Below are positions 16,045 to 25,674 of a DNA stretch of 64,000 nt, piece by piece. Position numbers and translations under genes: made by a program. The notes below the pieces were generated by a model that was given only the letters and a program-made list of their open reading frames with translations, was not told the origin of the DNA and did no database searches. Origin of the DNA: Cyanobium usitatum str. Tous (GTDB lineage Bacteria > Cyanobacteriota > Cyanobacteriia > PCC-6307 > Cyanobiaceae); NCBI RefSeq assembly GCF_003011885.1, contig NZ_PXXO01000002.1, forward strand, positions 62,001 through 126,000. The letters are read 5' to 3'. How positions within the stretch are numbered: the first letter of the stretch is position 1; each line of letters starts with the position of its first letter.

Positions 16045-17715
16045 ATGCTCCGCTCCGCAGCGATCACGCAAGGCATCCAGCGCTCTCCTAACCGCGCCAT
16101 GTTGCGGGCGGTTGGCTTTGGCGATGGCGATTTCAACAAGCCGATTATTGGCGTTGCCAATGGCTACAGCACAATTACACCTTGCAACCTGGGCTTAAAC
16201 GAGCTGGCCCAGCGCGCCGAGACGGCCCTTCAAACAGCCGGTGCCATGCCCCAGATGTTTGGCACCATCACGGTGAGTGATGGCATATCAATGGGCACGG
16301 AGGGTATGAAGTATTCCCTGGTGAGCCGCGAGGTGATTGCCGATTCGATTGAAACTGCCTGCAACGCCCAAAGTATGGATGGCTTGCTGGCAATTGGTGG
16401 TTGTGACAAAAATATGCCAGGAGCCATGTTGGCGATGGCGCGCATGAATATTCCCTCCATTTTTGTTTACGGTGGCACAATTAAACCTGGCAAGCTTGGT
16501 GCCTGTGATCTCACGGTAGTAAGTGCTTTTGAGGCAGTCGGTCAATACAGCGGTGGTCGTATTGATGAGCAGGAGCTCACTGCTATTGAAAAAAATGCCT
16601 GTCCAGGGGCCGGTAGTTGCGGCGGGATGTTCACTGCCAACACCATGAGTGCCGCCTTTGAGGTGTTGGGGTTAAGCCTGCCCTACAGCTCCACCATGGC
16701 AGCTGAGGACCCTGAGAAAGCCGATAGTGCTGCTCGCAGCGCTGAGGTTTTGGTTGATGCACTTAAGGCAAATATCTTGCCTAGTGACCTACTCACCCGC
16801 GAGGCTTTTGAAAATGCGATCAGCGTGATCATGGCGGTAGGTGGCTCTACCAATTCCGTGTTGCACCTACTGGCGGTCGCCCGCACCGCTGGAGTACCTC
16901 TAAGCATCGACGACTTTGAGACGATCCGCCAGCGGGTGCCAGTGATCTGCGATCTTAAGCCCAGTGGCCGCTATGTGACCGTTGACCTCCATCAGGCCGG
17001 TGGCATACCCCAGGTGATGAAGCTGCTGCTCGATGCGGGCTTGCTGCATGGCGATTGCCGCACCATCGAGGGCAAAACTCTGGCTGAGTTGTTGGCGTCT
17101 GTTCCTTCCGAGCCCCCCTCTGGTCAGGATGTGATCCGTCCACTTAGCAACCCCCTCTATCCCAAAGGGCACCTGGCGATACTCAAGGGAAACTTGGCTG
17201 AAGAGGGTGCGGTGGCCAAGATCAGTGGTGTTAAAAACCCTGTAATTACTGGCCCAGCAAGGGTTTTTGAAAGCGAGGAATCCTGCCTGGCCGCAATCCT
17301 TGATAAGCAGATCAACCCCGGTGATGTGGTCGTTGTGCGCAATGAGGGCCCGGTGGGTGGCCCAGGGATGCGGGAGATGCTTAGTCCCACGGCGGCAATC
17401 GTGGGGCAGGGCATGCTCGATTCGGTGGCCTTGATCACCGATGGCCGCTTTTCAGGTGGCTCCTTTGGTCTTGTTGTGGGTCACGTTGCACCAGAGGCTG
17501 CCGTGGGCGGCACAATCGGCCTGGTGGAGGAAGGGGACAGCATCACGGTGGACGCCATCGAACTGCTGATCCAGCTCAATGTGCCAGATGCGGAAATCGC
17601 TCGGCGGCGCTCCGCCTGGGTCAAGCCTGAGCCCCGTTATCGCACCGGGGTGCTTGGCAAATATGCCCGCCTGGTTGGCAGCAGCAGCAGGGGCGCGGTG
17701 ACCGATGAGATCTGA
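16045..17715 (+). CDS. ilvD: dihydroxy-acid dehydratase
   Basis: A 556-residue Fe-S enzyme dehydrating 2,3-dihydroxy acids to the 2-keto precursors of valine and isoleucine. ATG 16045 gives [20 protein letters not shown], the usual cyanobacterial N-terminus; an in-frame start at 16012 would add 11 residues. Cluster and Mg ligands lie in [23 protein letters not shown] and [16 protein letters not shown]. The C-terminal motif [18 protein letters not shown] is also complete. The codon usage and length are ordinary for the family. Confidence 0.97.
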   Translation: MLRSAAITQGIQRSPNRAMLRAVGFGDGDFNKPIIGVANGYSTITPCNLGLNELAQRAETALQTAGAMPQMFGTITVSDGISMGTEGMKYSLVSREVIADSIETACNAQSMDGLLAIGGCDKNMPGAMLAMARMNIPSIFVYGGTIKPGKLGACDLTVVSAFEAVGQYSGGRIDEQELTAIEKNACPGAGSCGGMFTANTMSAAFEVLGLSLPYSSTMAAEDPEKADSAARSAEVLVDALKANILPSDLLTREAFENAISVIMAVGGSTNSVLHLLAVARTAGVPLSIDDFETIRQRVPVICDLKPSGRYVTVDLHQAGGIPQVMKLLLDAGLLHGDCRTIEGKTLAELLASVPSEPPSGQDVIRPLSNPLYPKGHLAILKGNLAEEGAVAKISGVKNPVITGPARVFESEESCLAAILDKQINPGDVVVVRNEGPVGGPGMREMLSPTAAIVGQGMLDSVALITDGRFSGGSFGLVVGHVAPEAAVGGTIGLVEEGDSITVDAIELLIQLNVPDAEIARRRSAWVKPEPRYRTGVLGKYARLVGSSSRGAVTDEI

Positions 17716-17730
17716 TAGCTGAGCTAAGCC

Positions 17731-18165
17731 TCAGTCGAGCGGCACCAAAAGCGCCCTGAGCCTTCGTGCCAAAGCCTCCAGGGGGGCACCATCAACTGGT
17801 CGCTCGCAGCGGAGCCCTGACTCCGGCTCCATCCACACCGGATGGTTCCCCTGCCAAAGCAGGGGGCGTTGCTCGTCGTGGCACCAGGCCAGGGTGAGGT
17901 TGAGGTCATCACCGCTGCGATAGATTTCAATTTCGAGATCTGCTGCGGGATAGCGCTCCCCATCGGCCTTTCTTACCTCCAGTCGCAGGTTGCAATCGTC
18001 GCAGCGCTGGGCATCATCCAGGGGCAGCACGGCATGACGCCATGGCTTGCGGCAGAGATCGGCGGCGGCTGCCACCAGCTGTTGCAGGTTGCTATTAACT
18101 AGCTCAGGGGTAGCCACGTACAGCGCGAAGTTGTAGGTATATCGGACCGGCGCGGAAGCCAGCAT
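17731..18165 (-). CDS. unknown cyanobacterial protein with a CxxC motif
   Basis: A 144-residue soluble protein. ATG 18165 is preceded by GGTGG at a suitable distance, but the start lies 62 bp inside the upstream CIA30-like gene in another frame. Visible features are YTYNFALYVATPELVNSNLQ, then RCDDCNLRLEVRKADGERYP with a CxxC, and HDEQRPLLWQGNHPVWM. There is no signal peptide or membrane helix. It is the last gene of the gnd-pgl-CIA30 run. I cannot assign a family. Confidence 0.65.
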   Translation of the reverse strand: MLASAPVRYTYNFALYVATPELVNSNLQQLVAAAADLCRKPWRHAVLPLDDAQRCDDCNLRLEVRKADGERYPAADLEIEIYRSGDDLNLTLAWCHDEQRPLLWQGNHPVWMEPESGLRCERPVDGAPLEALARRLRALLVPLD

Positions 18166-18646
18166 TTAAGCCACCATCATCGGCGAAGCGTGAATGCAAA
18201 AGCTGCAGCCTGGTTATCCGGCTTGGGTCAAAGTTCAAGGGCAGTCCCACCGGCTTAGCGCGCACCGAGGCTCTTAGATCCGCGAATGGAATCCTCAAGA
18301 GGCTGGGCCCCTCTGGCTCCGTAGCGAATTCGATCACCCAGCGCAGGCCCCCCGGGATCAAGTTGGTGATTCCGGCCAGACCGTCAGCGCAGGCAACCGC
18401 CAACTTGAAGCGTCTGCCAGCACCAAGCAGCTCAAGTTCGAGCCCCTCACAACTCGAAAGATCGAGAGGGGGAGAAAACAGAGGCGAGCGGCAACTGATG
18501 AAGCCCCCTCCCTCCTCAACGAGCGTGCCTTCAAACTCCAGCCCAGTTGAGGCGATCCGGCAGTTGCCCTGGCTGCGCCCACCCATCACGGTGTCGTTTA
18601 AGGCATGCCAGCCAATGAAGCCGTCGCCGCTGGCGATGGGAATCAC
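18104..18646 (-). CDS. CIA30-family protein
   Basis: A 180-residue protein of the complex I intermediate-associated protein 30 family (PF08547), a galactose-binding-like beta-sandwich. WHALNDTVMGGRSQGNCRI near the N-terminus is the signature, followed by FEGTLVEEGGGFISCRSP and the C-terminal ITRLQLLHSRFAD and GPIYLQLRAV. In mitochondria CIA30 helps complex I assembly; in cyanobacteria the role is unproven, possibly NDH-1 or another photosynthetic complex. The GTG start overlaps the pgl stop by 4 bp, so it is coupled to the oxidative pentose phosphate genes. Confidence 0.88.
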   Translation of the reverse strand: MIPIASGDGFIGWHALNDTVMGGRSQGNCRIASTGLEFEGTLVEEGGGFISCRSPLFSPPLDLSSCEGLELELLGAGRRFKLAVACADGLAGITNLIPGGLRWVIEFATEPEGPSLLRIPFADLRASVRAKPVGLPLNFDPSRITRLQLLHSRFADDGGLNAGFRAGPIYLQLRAVRGYP

Positions 18647-19389
18647 GGGCTGACTCCAGCAGCTGCTTCTTGGTCAGCCAATATCAGCACCTCAGTCTCA
18701 GTGGTGGGCTGCACCAACTTGGCTGGGGTGCGCAGGGGCGATTCTTCTGGATCGAGTAACCGTTGCAGGGCCTGCACCTTGCCAGCCCCACTCACAAGGA
18801 AGACCACCCGCCGCGCCGCTGAAAGGGTTGGTGCCGTAAGGCTGACCCTGGGCAGACCCTTGCCCTCCCCCAGGGTTACGGAGCGGTCCCGCACCCCCGG
18901 TGCAGTGGTGCCAGGAAACAACGAGGCGGTGTGACCATCGTCGCCGAGGCCCAACAGCACCACGTCCAGCACCGGTGGGAAGTCGCCGCACAGCTGTTGC
19001 AGCAGGTCTGCGTACGCTGCCGCTCCTTGCTCCGGGCTGGCGAGCTGGGTGGGTACCGGGTGCAAGCAGGCCTTGCTACCGGGGAGCTCCGCCATCAAGG
19101 TTTCCCTAAGCATGCGGGCATTGCTGGAGGGGTCTTCGCTTGGCACCCAACGCTCATCGCCGAGGAGCACATCGACCCGATCCCATGGCAGGTGTTGCTG
19201 ACCAAGTAGGCGATAGGTCGCCTTTGGTGTCTCTCCGCCGGCGAGTGCTATCTGGGCGCGGTCGCGCTGGGCAAGTACCTGATCAATCTCAGAGGCCAGG
19301 GCTTGGGCCGTCTGACGGGCGAGCTCACCTGCCGACTCAGCCACCACCAGGCGATAGCGAGTGGTGGAGCCTGGAGTGATTGGGGTCAT
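18643..19389 (-). CDS. pgl: 6-phosphogluconolactonase
   Basis: A 248-residue DevB/SOL-type lactonase hydrolysing 6-phosphogluconolactone in the oxidative pentose phosphate pathway. ATG 19389 (MTPITPGSTTRYRLVV) is preferred, although the frame is open for 23 more codons into gnd. Motifs: IALAGGETPKATYRLL, VDVLLGDERWVPSEDPSSN and LLGLGDDGHTASLFPGT, the family active-site blocks. It starts 4 bp after gnd, which makes the next enzyme of the same pathway. Confidence 0.96.
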   Translation of the reverse strand: MTPITPGSTTRYRLVVAESAGELARQTAQALASEIDQVLAQRDRAQIALAGGETPKATYRLLGQQHLPWDRVDVLLGDERWVPSEDPSSNARMLRETLMAELPGSKACLHPVPTQLASPEQGAAAYADLLQQLCGDFPPVLDVVLLGLGDDGHTASLFPGTTAPGVRDRSVTLGEGKGLPRVSLTAPTLSAARRVVFLVSGAGKVQALQRLLDPEESPLRTPAKLVQPTTETEVLILADQEAAAGVSP

Positions 19390-19393
19390 TGGA

Positions 19394-20812
19394 TCAGTCC
19401 AGCCACTCGGTGTGGAAGTTGCCAGGCTTGTCGACCCGCTCGTAGGTGTGGGAGCCAAAGCAGTCGCGCATGGCCTGGACCAGGTTTTGGGGAAGGCGGG
19501 CGCTGCGGTAGCTGTCGATGTAATCGAGGGTGCTGCTTAAGCAGGGCACGGGGATCCCCGCCAGGGCAGCGCCGGCAACCACCTGCCGCAGCCCCGGTAG
19601 ACGCCTGTTGATCTGCTCGGCAAACCAGGGGTCGAGCATCAGGTTGGCCAGGTTGGGGTTGGCGCCATAGGCATCCTGAATTCGCTGCAGCAAGCGGGCC
19701 CGGATGATGCAGCCCCCTTTCCAGATCTGGCCGATGGCCGAAAAATTGAGGTTGTAATCGTGCAGCTTTGAGGCTTCCTGCAGCAGGGCCATGCCCTGGC
19801 CGTAGCTGACGATGCAGGCGGCAATGCAGGCATCGCGCAGGGGAGCCATCTCATCTGCCGCGCTGCCAAGATTGAAGCTGTGCGCGGCAGGCTCTGGCAG
19901 CAGGGCGCCCGCCTCGAGGCGCTCGGAGCGCAGCGAGCTCAGCACTCGGGCATTGAGGGCGGCATAGATGGTTGGTACGGGTACACCCATCTCCAGGGCA
20001 CTCACCACGGTCCAAAGACCAGTGCCCTTTTGACCAGCCGCATCCACGATCGCCTCCACCAGATCGGCACCGGTTTCCGGATCCTTGGTGCGCAGGCATA
20101 CCTCGGTGATCTCCACCAGGAATGAGGCCAACTCCTCGGTTTGATTCCAGCTGGCTAGGACGTCGGCCATCTGGTCGCCGTTCAGTCCGCCAACCCGCTT
20201 CATCAGGTCGTAGGCCTCAGCCAGGATCTGTTCAATGCCGTATTCGATGCCGTTGTGCACCGTTTTGACGAAGTGGCCAGCGCCACCGGGGCCGATGTAG
20301 GTGACACAGGGACCATCGTCTACCTGGGCTGCCATCTTGCGCACCAACGGTTCAATGGCGTCGTAGGCCGCCTTGGTGCCACCGGGCATCATGCTCGGCC
20401 CTTCGAGGGCGCCTTTGGCGCCACCGGAGACGCCCATGCCGATGTAGCCGAAGCTCTTGCTCTCCAGCTCGGCAACGCGGCGTTCCGTATCGGCGTAGAG
20501 AGAATTGCCGCCGTCAATCAGCAGGTCACCCTCTTCAAGGAAGGGGGAGATTGCCGCAATCGTGTCGTCAACGGGCTGTCCCGCCTTGACCATCATCAGG
20601 ATGCGGCGTGGACGCTCCAGGGTCGCCACAAACTCCTCAAGGGTCGCGGCGCCAACAATGTCCTTGCCGGCGCCACGACCAGCCAGAAACTCATCGGTTT
20701 TTGCCTTGGTGCGATTGAACACAACGGAGGAGTAGCCGTTGCGCTCAGCATTTAGGACGAGGTTTTCCCCCATCACTCCCAAACCGATCAGGCCGAAATG
20801 CGCCTTGCCCAT
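19394..20812 (-). CDS. gnd: 6-phosphogluconate dehydrogenase (decarboxylating)
   Basis: A 472-residue enzyme converting 6-phosphogluconate to ribulose 5-phosphate with NADPH and CO2 release. The Rossmann motif is GLGVMGENLVLNAERNG (about residues 8-24), and catalytic/substrate segments are GMGVSGGAKGAL, GPGGAGHFVKTVHNGIEYG and, near the C-terminus, RDCFGSHTYERVDK. The length matches the standard long form. It is followed by pgl (4 bp gap). A long hairpin separates it from glgC upstream. Confidence 0.98.
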   Translation of the reverse strand: MGKAHFGLIGLGVMGENLVLNAERNGYSSVVFNRTKAKTDEFLAGRGAGKDIVGAATLEEFVATLERPRRILMMVKAGQPVDDTIAAISPFLEEGDLLIDGGNSLYADTERRVAELESKSFGYIGMGVSGGAKGALEGPSMMPGGTKAAYDAIEPLVRKMAAQVDDGPCVTYIGPGGAGHFVKTVHNGIEYGIEQILAEAYDLMKRVGGLNGDQMADVLASWNQTEELASFLVEITEVCLRTKDPETGADLVEAIVDAAGQKGTGLWTVVSALEMGVPVPTIYAALNARVLSSLRSERLEAGALLPEPAAHSFNLGSAADEMAPLRDACIAACIVSYGQGMALLQEASKLHDYNLNFSAIGQIWKGGCIIRARLLQRIQDAYGANPNLANLMLDPWFAEQINRRLPGLRQVVAGAALAGIPVPCLSSTLDYIDSYRSARLPQNLVQAMRDCFGSHTYERVDKPGNFHTEWLD

Positions 20813-20888
20813 GACTGAATTTGAAGCTTTTGGCGACAGTGTGGCGAAGCATGCTCGTCAGCCCAGGCATCCGTCACAACATGGTGGC

Positions 20889-20928
20889 AAAGGTGTCAGC
20901 AACTCCTGGCTTTTGGCCTGACACCTTG
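20889..20928 (-). terminator. long hairpin between glgC and gnd
   Basis: AAGGTGTCAG (20890-20899) and CTGACACCTT (20918-20927) form a perfect 10-bp stem, plus a flanking C-G pair, around an 18-nt loop. It lies 15 bases after the glgC stop. Only three T follow on the minus strand, so it is a probable but not classical terminator; a mRNA-processing or stabilising hairpin is the alternative. Nothing else is evident in 20813-20942. Confidence 0.55.
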
Positions 20929-20942
20929 GCAGCTTCCCCTGC

Positions 20943-22238
20943 TCAGATCACCGTGCCATCAGCGATGGTCCCATTTTTGACAACCACCACAATGCCGTTG
21001 CGTATGTAGAAACTGAGCTCGGGCCGGTCAGCTTCCTCCACGTGGTCCTTGTTGACGATCGTGACGTTGTCTCCGATCCGCACGTTCTTGTCGATGATGG
21101 CCCGTTTAACGGTGCTGCCCCTGCCCACGCCGATGGGGATGCCCCCACGTTCACGTAGTAGAAGGCGTTCCTCAGAGGACTCGAAGTAGTCGGCTCCCAT
21201 CACCAGGGTGTCCTGGAGCACTACCTCGTCTTCAACTCGCGAGCGCACGCCCAGCACGCAGTGATGAATGCTGCAGGCCTTGAGCAAGGATCCCTCACCG
21301 ATGATCGAGGCGGTTACCTGGGCATCCTGCAACTTGCTGGGCGGCAAGTAGCGAGGCCTGGTGTAAATCGGGAACTTCTCGTCGTAGAAGGAGAAGGCAG
21401 GGTTGGGTTGATCGGTAAGCGCCAGGTTGGCTTCATAGAAGGCGCCGATAGTACCGATGTCCTCCCAGTAGTCGTCAAAGAGGAAGCTTTGGAGCCGGTC
21501 GCCGCGGGCCAGGGAGGCGGGGATGATCTCCTTGCCAAAGTCTGTTGAGGACGGGTTGCTGCTCAGCAGGTCAAAGAGGGTGTCGCGGCTGAACACATAG
21601 ATGCCCATCGAGGCGAGGTATGGGCGCTTGGCCGCCTCCTCCGGCGACAGGCCAAGGGCCTGGGTGTCAACCCGCATGGTCTCCAAGGCTTCACCCTTGG
21701 GCTTCTCCCGAAATTCTTGGATACGGCCATCACTGCTAGTGCGCATCAGGCCAAAGTCCTCAGCCTGGGCAGGATCTACGGGGAGGGCGCCAACGGTGAG
21801 CTGGGCGCCGGTGTCGATGTGGTGCTGAACAAAAAGGCTGTAGTCCATCCGGTAGAGCTGGTCACCGGAAAGAATCAGGTAGTGGTCCACGTCCCATTCG
21901 TGGAAAAGTCCCTGGTACTTGCGGACTGCATCGGCCGTGCCCTCAAACCAGCTTGGGCTTTCTGGGGTCTGCTGGGCTGCCAAAACCTCCACAAAGCCTT
22001 GGCCGAATCCAGCCGAAAGGTTGTAGCTCATCGTCAGGTGACGATTCAGCGACGCACTGTTGAACTGGGTAAGTACATAGATTTTATTGATTTCCGAATT
22101 AATGCAATTGCTGATTGGAATATCAATTAGCCGATATTTACCTGCCAGTGGCACAGCTGGCTTGGCCCGCATTTTGGTCAATGGGTAAAGGCGGGTACCA
22201 GCACCACCTCCCAGAATTATTGCCAGTACACGCTTCAT
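20943..22238 (-). CDS. glgC: glucose-1-phosphate adenylyltransferase
   Basis: A 431-residue ADP-glucose pyrophosphorylase, the committing step of glycogen synthesis, normally activated by 3-phosphoglycerate. The N-terminal nucleotide-binding motif is [20 protein letters not shown], followed by [16 protein letters not shown] and [13 protein letters not shown]. The C-terminal half is a left-handed beta-helix region (e.g. [20 protein letters not shown]). The start ATG 22238 has an AGGA upstream. Its promoter probably lies in the 114-bp gap after hemA (22239-22352). Confidence 0.98.
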   Translation of the reverse strand: MKRVLAIILGGGAGTRLYPLTKMRAKPAVPLAGKYRLIDIPISNCINSEINKIYVLTQFNSASLNRHLTMSYNLSAGFGQGFVEVLAAQQTPESPSWFEGTADAVRKYQGLFHEWDVDHYLILSGDQLYRMDYSLFVQHHIDTGAQLTVGALPVDPAQAEDFGLMRTSSDGRIQEFREKPKGEALETMRVDTQALGLSPEEAAKRPYLASMGIYVFSRDTLFDLLSSNPSSTDFGKEIIPASLARGDRLQSFLFDDYWEDIGTIGAFYEANLALTDQPNPAFSFYDEKFPIYTRPRYLPPSKLQDAQVTASIIGEGSLLKACSIHHCVLGVRSRVEDEVVLQDTLVMGADYFESSEERLLLRERGGIPIGVGRGSTVKRAIIDKNVRIGDNVTIVNKDHVEEADRPELSFYIRNGIVVVVKNGTIADGTVI

Positions 22239-22352
22239 AAATCCTGCTGCCAGCGGTTCTCGGGGCTGACCGTACTTGAGCGTCCTGCTATTGGGCGAGC
22301 CTTTTGATCCCCTGCGGCACGAACTGTTGCAGTGCCCAAGGCTGGGGCTGGT

Positions 22353-23663
22353 TCAAGGCTCTGGCGGACGCTCCTGCAGCTCAAACAGATCCTCCAGGAC
22401 CCTCATGGCGCTGTGTCGCTGCTGGCGCGGTTGGGGGGCCCGCAGGTTAGTAACAGGGGTGTGCAGGATCTTGTTGATGATGCCCTTGCTGAGGGCTTCA
22501 ACCACCTTGCGCTCCCTGGCTGACAGGTCTGGACCCATGCGGCTTAAGGCCTTCTGGAGCTCCTGCTCACGGATGTCTTCCAGCTGGCGCCGGAGCCGGT
22601 TTACTACCGGCACCGCTTCAAGCCCGTCCCACCATTCCAGGAAGACACGAGACTCCTCCTGCAGCAGCCCTTCGGCCTCAGCTGCCATTTCGCGCCGAGC
22701 CTCCTGGTTGCGGTTCACCACCTCCTGCAAATCATCAACGTCGTAGGAGTGCACGCCGGACAGGCCAGCCGTATCGGCCGAAATGTTGCGGGGCACGCCG
22801 ATGTCAACCAGCATCAAGCTGGAGCGGCGATTCAGTCCGCTGAGGCGCTGAGCCGTGATGATTGGTGTGTCAGCAGCGGTGCTGGTGAAAACCAGCGAGC
22901 AGGTGCTGAGGCAATGGTCCAGGTCGTCAAGGGGACGGCACTGAACTGGCAGAGCTGGAAAGTCAGCGGCCAGTAGTTCCGCCTTGTTAACCGTGCGGTT
23001 GAGCAGCACAAGCCCTTTACAGCCTTTGGCCTGAAGGTGCTGCAGCAGTAGACGGGCCATGCGCCCAGCCCCTACCACCGCCACCTGCTCCTGATCAAGG
23101 GGCACCAGCTCATCGAGGCCTCGAGCTTGGCCCACCTTGAGCTGGGCCAGCTCCACAGCCGCTGAACTTATCGAGACAGCGCCGGTGCCAAGTTTCGTTT
23201 CCGTACGGACCCGTTTACCGGTACTAACCGCCTGGGTAAGTAGCCGATTGAGGATTGGCCCAACGGAGTGGTGCTCCTGGCCAAGCCTCACCATTTTTTT
23301 CACTTGAGAGAGGATCTGACCCTCCCCAAGCACTAGGGAATCGAGGCCTGCTGAAACCCTCAACAGGTGGCTGATCGCCTCCTCGTGGTGAAAGGTAAAT
23401 AAATGCGGTGTGAGCTCCTCGACCGCTAGGCCGGAGAGCTGGCTTAAAAAAGCTCCGACAGCGGAAATACCCCGCTCCGGATGACGAAGCAGGGTGTAAA
23501 TCTCCAGCCGATTGCAGGTGCTGAGGATGGATGCCTCCAGCACCTGGTCGTCGGCCCGCAGCTGCTGCAGCGAAGCCTCCATGGTTTGATCCGGGATGCT
23601 GAGGCGCTCCCGGATCTCCACTGGAGCCGTGCGATGACTGAGGCCGACGACGGCAATGTGCAT
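22353..23663 (-). CDS. hemA: glutamyl-tRNA reductase
   Basis: A 436-residue enzyme reducing glutamyl-tRNA to glutamate-1-semialdehyde, the entry point to chlorophyll, heme and bilins. ATG 23663 gives MHIAVVGLSHRTAPVEIRER; the open frame continues 47 codons upstream into glpX. The nucleophilic Cys lies in STCNRLEIY (about residue 50), the NADPH site in VAVVGAGRMARLLLQHL, and the C-terminal dimerisation helix in RKVVEALSKGIINKILHTP. It follows glpX by 35 bp and is likely cotranscribed with it. Confidence 0.98.
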   Translation of the reverse strand: MHIAVVGLSHRTAPVEIRERLSIPDQTMEASLQQLRADDQVLEASILSTCNRLEIYTLLRHPERGISAVGAFLSQLSGLAVEELTPHLFTFHHEEAISHLLRVSAGLDSLVLGEGQILSQVKKMVRLGQEHHSVGPILNRLLTQAVSTGKRVRTETKLGTGAVSISSAAVELAQLKVGQARGLDELVPLDQEQVAVVGAGRMARLLLQHLQAKGCKGLVLLNRTVNKAELLAADFPALPVQCRPLDDLDHCLSTCSLVFTSTAADTPIITAQRLSGLNRRSSLMLVDIGVPRNISADTAGLSGVHSYDVDDLQEVVNRNQEARREMAAEAEGLLQEESRVFLEWWDGLEAVPVVNRLRRQLEDIREQELQKALSRMGPDLSARERKVVEALSKGIINKILHTPVTNLRAPQPRQQRHSAMRVLEDLFELQERPPEP

Positions 23664-23698
23664 GGAGGCTGGCTGGGGTGCTCGGACTGGGGCGGGCG

Positions 23699-24703
23699 TC
23701 AGCTCAGCGCAATGCTCTGGGCCCCATCCTTCATGTGAATGGTATTGGTAAAGCGAGCGGTGTTGTCCAGGTTGCTGATCACCAGGGAGCTGGTGCGGGT
23801 GCAATCCTTCTCAAACTTGACACCGTGGAACAGCAGGCCATCGGTGATGCCACTGCCAGCGAAGACCACGTTTTCACCGGAGGCAAGCTCCTCTGCCTCA
23901 TAAATTTTGTCTACGTCGGTGATGCCCATCTCGTTAAGACGGGCGATGTTGCCTTCTTTGGTGTAGTCAGCCCACTCAGAGGTCTGAGCCACGGCCGGGT
24001 CGTACACGAGCTGGCCTTGGAAGTGACCGCCAAGGGCGCGCATGGCTGCGGCGGAGATCACGCCCTCGGGGGCTGCGCCAATGCCCATCAGGCAATGGGT
24101 GCCAGTGCCTGCAAAACCGCAGGCGATGGCGGCTTGAACGTCGCCGTCCGAGATGGGTTGAATCCTGGCGCCAGTGGCCCGGATCTCGGCGATCAGGTCT
24201 TTGTGACGAGCGCGGTCCATCACGACGATGGTCAGTTCGCTGGCTGCAAGGCCAAGGCACTCGCTGAGGATCTTGATGTTCTCGGTAGCCGACTTACGGA
24301 TGTCCACCTTGCCCTTGGCTGCCGGGGGGGCAGCCAGTTTCTTCATGTAGAAGTCGGGAGCGTTGAAAAGTCCACCGCGATCAGAAGCGGCCAGGACAGC
24401 CATGGAGCCTCGCTGGCTGTTGGCGCAAAGGTTGGTTCCCTCGCAGGGATCAACGGCGAAATCCACACCGGGGCCGGTGCCACTGCCCACTTCTTCGCCG
24501 ATGTAGAGCATGGGAGCTTCATCGCGCTCGCCCTCACCGATAACGATGCGGCCCTGCATCTGGATTAGGCCCATGCGAGTGCGCATGGCCTCCACTGCTG
24601 CAGCGTCAGCTTCATCTTTCTTGCCCAGGCCGGTCAGTTCGGCAGAGGCGATGGCAGCTTGCTCAACGACCTCGAGAATTTCCTGGATGAGGGTGCGATC
24701 CAC
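23699..24703 (-). CDS. glpX: class II fructose-1,6-/sedoheptulose-1,7-bisphosphatase
   Basis: A 334-residue GlpX-type enzyme; in cyanobacteria it is the bifunctional F/SBPase of the Calvin cycle. The start is GTG 24703 ([17 protein letters not shown]). Metal and substrate motifs: [52 protein letters not shown] and [17 protein letters not shown]. The gene is divergent from rpe (another Calvin/pentose phosphate enzyme) across a 203-bp gap, and heads a glpX-hemA-glgC run. Confidence 0.97.
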   Translation of the reverse strand: MDRTLIQEILEVVEQAAIASAELTGLGKKDEADAAAVEAMRTRMGLIQMQGRIVIGEGERDEAPMLYIGEEVGSGTGPGVDFAVDPCEGTNLCANSQRGSMAVLAASDRGGLFNAPDFYMKKLAAPPAAKGKVDIRKSATENIKILSECLGLAASELTIVVMDRARHKDLIAEIRATGARIQPISDGDVQAAIACGFAGTGTHCLMGIGAAPEGVISAAAMRALGGHFQGQLVYDPAVAQTSEWADYTKEGNIARLNEMGITDVDKIYEAEELASGENVVFAGSGITDGLLFHGVKFEKDCTRTSSLVISNLDNTARFTNTIHMKDGAQSIALS

Positions 24704-24852
24704 GTTGATCCGGCAGGGGAATGGGCTTCAGTAATGGCGTCGGCCTGGCGGAACACGAGGTCAGAAGCCTGTTGCTGCCAAGCCTTTCGAAGATGAAGCG
24801 GCCGCAACTGTATCAGTGCTCGCGGCCATGGGACTTAGGGACCACCCAAGGC

Positions 24853-24877
24853 TGGTCTGCAGACCACTTCCTACAAT
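24853..24877 (+). promoter_or_regulatory. palindrome and -10 element upstream of rpe
   Basis: A perfect 14-bp palindrome, TGGTCTGCAGACCA (24853-24866), is followed 5 bases later by TACAAT (24872-24877), a good -10 hexamer. The palindrome would sit in the promoter spacer, a usual operator position, and the predicted 5' UTR to the rpe ATG is roughly 25 nt. No clear -35 is seen. The remaining glpX/rpe gap (24704-24852) shows nothing I can name. Confidence 0.5.
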
Positions 24878-24906
24878 CCAAAGCCACCCGATCGGTTGAT
24901 CCAGCC

Positions 24907-25581
24907 ATGAGCGCCAAATCCCTGGTGATCTCCCCGTCAATTCTGTCCGCCGATTTCTCCCGTCTCGGCGACGACGTTCGTGCTGTCGATCAAGCCGGTG
25001 CCGACTGGATCCACGTTGACGTGATGGATGGCCGGTTTGTGCCAAACATCACCATTGGACCCTTAATTGTGCAGGCGTTGAGGCCTGTAACCACCAAGAC
25101 CCTCGACGTTCACCTAATGATCGTTGAGCCCGAGAGATACGTGGCTGATTTTGCCAAAGCCGGCGCTGACATCATTTCTGTGCAGGTTGAGGCTTGCCCG
25201 CATCTGCATCGCAACCTTGCCCAGATCAAGGATCTTGGCAAGCTCGCAGGTGCGGTGCTCAACCCCAGCACTCCTCTAGACACGCTGGACTACTGCCTGG
25301 AGCTCTGCGATCTAGTGCTGATCATGAGTGTCAACCCGGGCTTCGGTGGCCAGAGCTTCATCGACAACCAGGTGCAAAAGATTCGCGATCTGCGCCGCAT
25401 GTGTGATGAGCGAGGCCTGGATCCCTGGATTGAGGTGGATGGCGGCATCAAGGCTGAAAACGCCTGGAAGGTGATTGAAGCGGGCGCCAATGCCATTGTT
25501 AGTGGTTCTGGTGTCTTCAACCAGCCTGATTACGCCGCAGCAATCACTGGTATTCGCAACAGCAAGCGTCCCGGCGCATGA
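24907..25581 (+). CDS. rpe: ribulose-phosphate 3-epimerase
   Basis: A 224-residue TIM-barrel enzyme interconverting ribulose 5-phosphate and xylulose 5-phosphate in the Calvin and pentose phosphate cycles. ATG 24907 gives [20 protein letters not shown]; the frame is open upstream but that part lacks family similarity. Active-site segments: [48 protein letters not shown] and [11 protein letters not shown]. It is a single gene between its own promoter and a GC hairpin. Confidence 0.98.
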   Translation: MSAKSLVISPSILSADFSRLGDDVRAVDQAGADWIHVDVMDGRFVPNITIGPLIVQALRPVTTKTLDVHLMIVEPERYVADFAKAGADIISVQVEACPHLHRNLAQIKDLGKLAGAVLNPSTPLDTLDYCLELCDLVLIMSVNPGFGGQSFIDNQVQKIRDLRRMCDERGLDPWIEVDGGIKAENAWKVIEAGANAIVSGSGVFNQPDYAAAITGIRNSKRPGA

Positions 25582-25600
25582 GCATCTGACTAATAAGAAT

Positions 25601-25626
25601 CCCCCCTCGCCCGAGTGCGGGGGGGG
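25601..25626 (+). terminator. GC-rich hairpin after rpe
   Basis: A C6 run (25601-25606) can pair with the G8 run (25619-25626), and CTCG/CGAG (25606-25615) offers an inner helix. No T-run follows closely on either strand, so it is only a possible terminator for the convergent rpe and ccsA genes. Confidence 0.45.
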
Positions 25627-25674
25627 CAGATAAGGTTTAACTCTTAATATATTTTGAATGGTGGCGCTTAGGCC

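Noticed and set aside
23678-24568. 296-codon open frame on the plus strand opposite glpX/hemA
   Set aside because: It mirrors the glpX coding strand; the peptide has no family pattern, and glpX has full catalytic motifs. High GC makes long antisense frames common.
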